DNA of 49,505 bases from Oscillospiraceae bacterium (GTDB lineage: Bacteria; Bacillota; Clostridia; Oscillospirales; Oscillospiraceae). Shown piece by piece: positions 47,802 to 49,505 of the stretch. Position 1 is the first letter of the stretch; every line of letters starts with the position of its first letter. The DNA is taken from contig JAHHRX010000012.1 in assembly GCA_020025545.1 (NCBI GenBank), positions 1-49,505 on the forward strand, read 5' to 3'. Below the pieces are notes generated by a model. It saw nothing but the letters and a program-made list of their open reading frames with translations. It was not told the DNA's origin and did not search any database. A program made the position numbers and the translations under genes.

Positions 47802-49316
47802 ATGGATAAAGGAAAACGAAGTTTTAAAATTTTTGTATACGGTGTGATGTCCCAGGTAGTCACATTACTTCTGGGAATCATTCTGCCGAAACTGTTTATT
47901 GTGAACTACGGTTCGGAGGTAAATGGCCTTCTTTCTTCAGTACGGCAGATATTTGTCTATGTAACACTGCTGGAGGCAGGCATCGGAACAGCGTCTTTAC
48001 AGGCCTTGTATGCGCCTGCCGCAAAAGAGGATCACCAGCGAATCTCTGAAATAATGGCAGCTACGGATCGCTATTACAAGCGAACTGGTTTCCTCTATGG
48101 TTTGGCGGTTATCATTCTGGCCATTGTGTACCCCATGGTAATCCGATCGGAGATTCCCTACGGGATCGTGGTAGGGGTGATCTTTTTCCAGGGGGCTTCC
48201 GGTGTAATCAATTATTTCTTCCAGGGAAAGTTTACAATCCTCCTGCGGGTGGACGGTAAGAGCTATATTACGACCAATGCAGTTACTATTGCCAGTGTCA
48301 GCTCTAAACTGTTTCAGATTGGTCTAGTGCTGATGGGATGCAATATTTTGGCAGTCCAAGCGGCATATTTTGTTATCAATCTTTCTCAGATGCTGTTTAT
48401 TACTTGGTATGTGAAGAAAAATTATGGTTGGTTGAATCTGAAGGCGGATCCAGATTACAAAGCACTGAAGCAGAGTAAGAATGTAATCATTCACCAAATT
48501 TCTGGCCTTATATTTAATAATACTGATATTCTTGTGCTGACATATTTCTGCGGACTGAAGGTTGTGAGTGTATATTCGCTATATAATCTCATTGTGAACT
48601 GTGTCTCCAGTATTATCGATACAGTTTGCGGCAGCGTAGAGTTTATTTTAGGACAGGCATTTAACTCAGACAGGGAGCACTTCCTGAGACTTCAGGAGAC
48701 TTACGAAACTTATTATCTGGGCCTTTCATTTTCCTTTTTTGCAGTCACATTGATTATGCTGCCATCTTTTATCGGAATTTACTCTGCGGGCATTACAGAC
48801 ATTAACTATGTAGATACGTATCTTCCCTATCTTTTTATTACAATTCATATCCTTACCTATGCAAGAAGGACTTCCAGCCAGATCATCAATTTTGCGGGAG
48901 CGTTTAAGGAAACCCAGGGCCGATCCATCATTGAAAGTGCAATTAATTTGTCCGTTTCTCTTTTCCTGGTTCAGAAAATCGGTATGTACGGTGTCCTTAT
49001 CGGAACTATCGTAGCCCTTCTTTATCGGACTAATGATGTAATTATCTACGCCAACTGTCGAATCCTTGGCAGAAAGCCATGGAAGACCTACCGCCGTTGG
49101 ATTCAGAATTTTGCAGTGATGGTTTTTTGCGTAGTAGGAATCAATCGGATCATCCCTGTAATGAATAATTATCTTATTTGGGCACTAAATGCAGTATGGG
49201 TATCTATTATTTGCTTTGGTGCGACATTCTTGATAGATTCCCTCTGCGACAGAGAAAGCTTCCGAATGCTAAAGGTATTCGCAGGATCTATGATCCGTTC
49301 CAAATTCAACAGATAG
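47802..49316 (+). CDS. Wzx-type polysaccharide flippase (MATE/MOP superfamily)
   Basis: A 504-residue polytopic membrane protein, with about 12-14 helices, of the oligosaccharidyl-lipid flippase branch. It should flip the undecaprenyl-linked repeat unit across the membrane for the EpsG polymerase. GVMSQVVTLLLGIILPKLFIVNYGSEVNGLLSS opens the sequence, and the later HQISGLIFNNTDILVLTYFCGLKVVSVYS and LGQAFNSDREHFLRLQETYETYYLG regions are typical. The ribosome site is CGGAGGAAAC. It ends the EPS locus, before a terminator and a convergent gene. Confidence 0.92.
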   Translation: MDKGKRSFKIFVYGVMSQVVTLLLGIILPKLFIVNYGSEVNGLLSSVRQIFVYVTLLEAGIGTASLQALYAPAAKEDHQRISEIMAATDRYYKRTGFLYGLAVIILAIVYPMVIRSEIPYGIVVGVIFFQGASGVINYFFQGKFTILLRVDGKSYITTNAVTIASVSSKLFQIGLVLMGCNILAVQAAYFVINLSQMLFITWYVKKNYGWLNLKADPDYKALKQSKNVIIHQISGLIFNNTDILVLTYFCGLKVVSVYSLYNLIVNCVSSIIDTVCGSVEFILGQAFNSDREHFLRLQETYETYYLGLSFSFFAVTLIMLPSFIGIYSAGITDINYVDTYLPYLFITIHILTYARRTSSQIINFAGAFKETQGRSIIESAINLSVSLFLVQKIGMYGVLIGTIVALLYRTNDVIIYANCRILGRKPWKTYRRWIQNFAVMVFCVVGINRIIPVMNNYLIWALNAVWVSIICFGATFLIDSLCDRESFRMLKVFAGSMIRSKFNR

Positions 49317-49385
49317 GGGGGCGGACAGTTTCTGCCCGGCGTTAGGGTCAGTTACATTCCGCCTTTGACAAAATGCTTGCAGATA

Positions 49386-49428
49386 CAAAAAGGGATCTTT
49401 TCAGAGCTGAAAAGATCCCTGCTTTATT
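49386..49428. terminator. Terminator between the EPS locus and the convergent gene
   Basis: A 12-bp stem AGGGATCTTTTC (49391-49402) with GAAAAGATCCCT (49409-49420), A run before and GCTTTATT after. It can act in both directions. Confidence 0.8.
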
Positions 49429-49437
49429 CTGTTAGGT

Positions 49438-49505
49438 TTAGGAATCCTCCTGATGAGTCTTTTCTCCGTAGCCGTATCCGCCATAACCATAGGCTTTGCC
49501 GTAAT
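49438..49505 (-). CDS. C-terminal end of a probable tyrosine-autokinase (CpsD/BY-kinase)
   Basis: Only the last 21 codons are inside the window, ending at a TAA (49438-49440, minus strand). They read YGKAYGYGGYGYGEKTHQE and so on: a tyrosine/glycine cluster followed by a short polar tail. This is the look of the C-terminal autophosphorylation cluster of bacterial tyrosine kinases (CpsD, Wzc C-terminus), which control chain length of exopolysaccharide. Tyr/Gly-rich tails also occur in other proteins, so the call rests on this cluster and its place next to an EPS locus. Its direction is opposite to the locus, so it belongs to a separate transcript. Confidence 0.5.
   Translation of the reverse strand, partial: YGKAYGYGGYGYGEKTHQEDS

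Overview
The window looks like a piece of a Gram-positive, endospore-lineage Clostridia chromosome, most likely from the order Oscillospirales (Ruminococcaceae/Oscillospiraceae type). The pointers are a Spo0A-type regulator, the Firmicute blocks gdpP-rplI-dnaB and tilS-hpt-ftsH, ribonuclease J, an LCP (LytR-CpsA-Psr) cell-wall protein, small DUF1540 and DUF6472 cysteine proteins, and a NifU-like/GGGtGRT gene pair typical of gut Clostridia. The genus cannot be named from the sequence alone. Ribosome binding sites are strong GGAGG types. Many promoters I could pick out carry a TGN-extended -10 box.

Layout. Positions 1-5936 hold a minus-strand operon, miaB-mutS-CPBP protease-mutL (mutL runs off the left edge), for mismatch repair plus tRNA modification. 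Positions 6007-9700 hold two plus-strand envelope genes: a zinc-ribbon/PPIC foldase and a membrane-anchored N-acetylmuramoyl-L-alanine amidase. Positions 9700-12345 hold, on the minus strand, a tRNA-dihydrouridine synthase and ribonuclease J, separated by a terminator. Positions 12654-20427 are a plus-strand housekeeping operon, gdpP-rplI-dnaB-tilS-hpt-ftsH, covering c-di-AMP turnover, ribosome, replication, tRNA decoding, purine salvage and membrane proteolysis. A hemolysin III-family gene (minus) and a lone CBS-domain gene (plus) follow.

Positions 21976-26974 are a tightly packed plus-strand operon: membrane-anchored XRE regulator, 5-formyl-THF cyclo-ligase, a membrane protein, a DUF1643 protein, a YfcE-like phosphodiesterase, a 59-residue DUF6472 protein and an HExxH lipoprotein. 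Positions 27045-30929 are minus-strand: an LCP ligase, spo0A (with apparent 0A boxes upstream), an HtrA-type protease and a DUF1540 protein. Positions 31121-33078 hold a two-gene unit with a near-perfect sigma-A promoter: a NifU/IscU-like scaffold and the uncharacterised GGGtGRT protein.

From about 33,440 to 49,430 the DNA becomes AT-richer and holds one 15-gene plus-strand exopolysaccharide (EPS/capsule) locus. It is driven by a consensus promoter followed by a 13-bp hairpin leader. It encodes a priming sugar transferase, an aldolase plus a D-2-hydroxyacid dehydrogenase (a possible route to an acidic substituent), six recognisable glycosyltransferases (three GT4-like, two GT2, one GT32), an EpsG-type polymerase, two acyl/acetyltransferases, a GINT1-like beta-propeller protein, a DUF1919 protein, a LicD-type transferase and a Wzx flippase. 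This is a complete Wzx/Wzy-type pathway apart from sugar-nucleotide synthesis and chain-length control. A convergent minus-strand gene enters from the right edge with a tyrosine-rich C-terminus of the kind seen in BY-kinases (CpsD). The LCP protein at 27045-28097 could attach the finished polymer to peptidoglycan.
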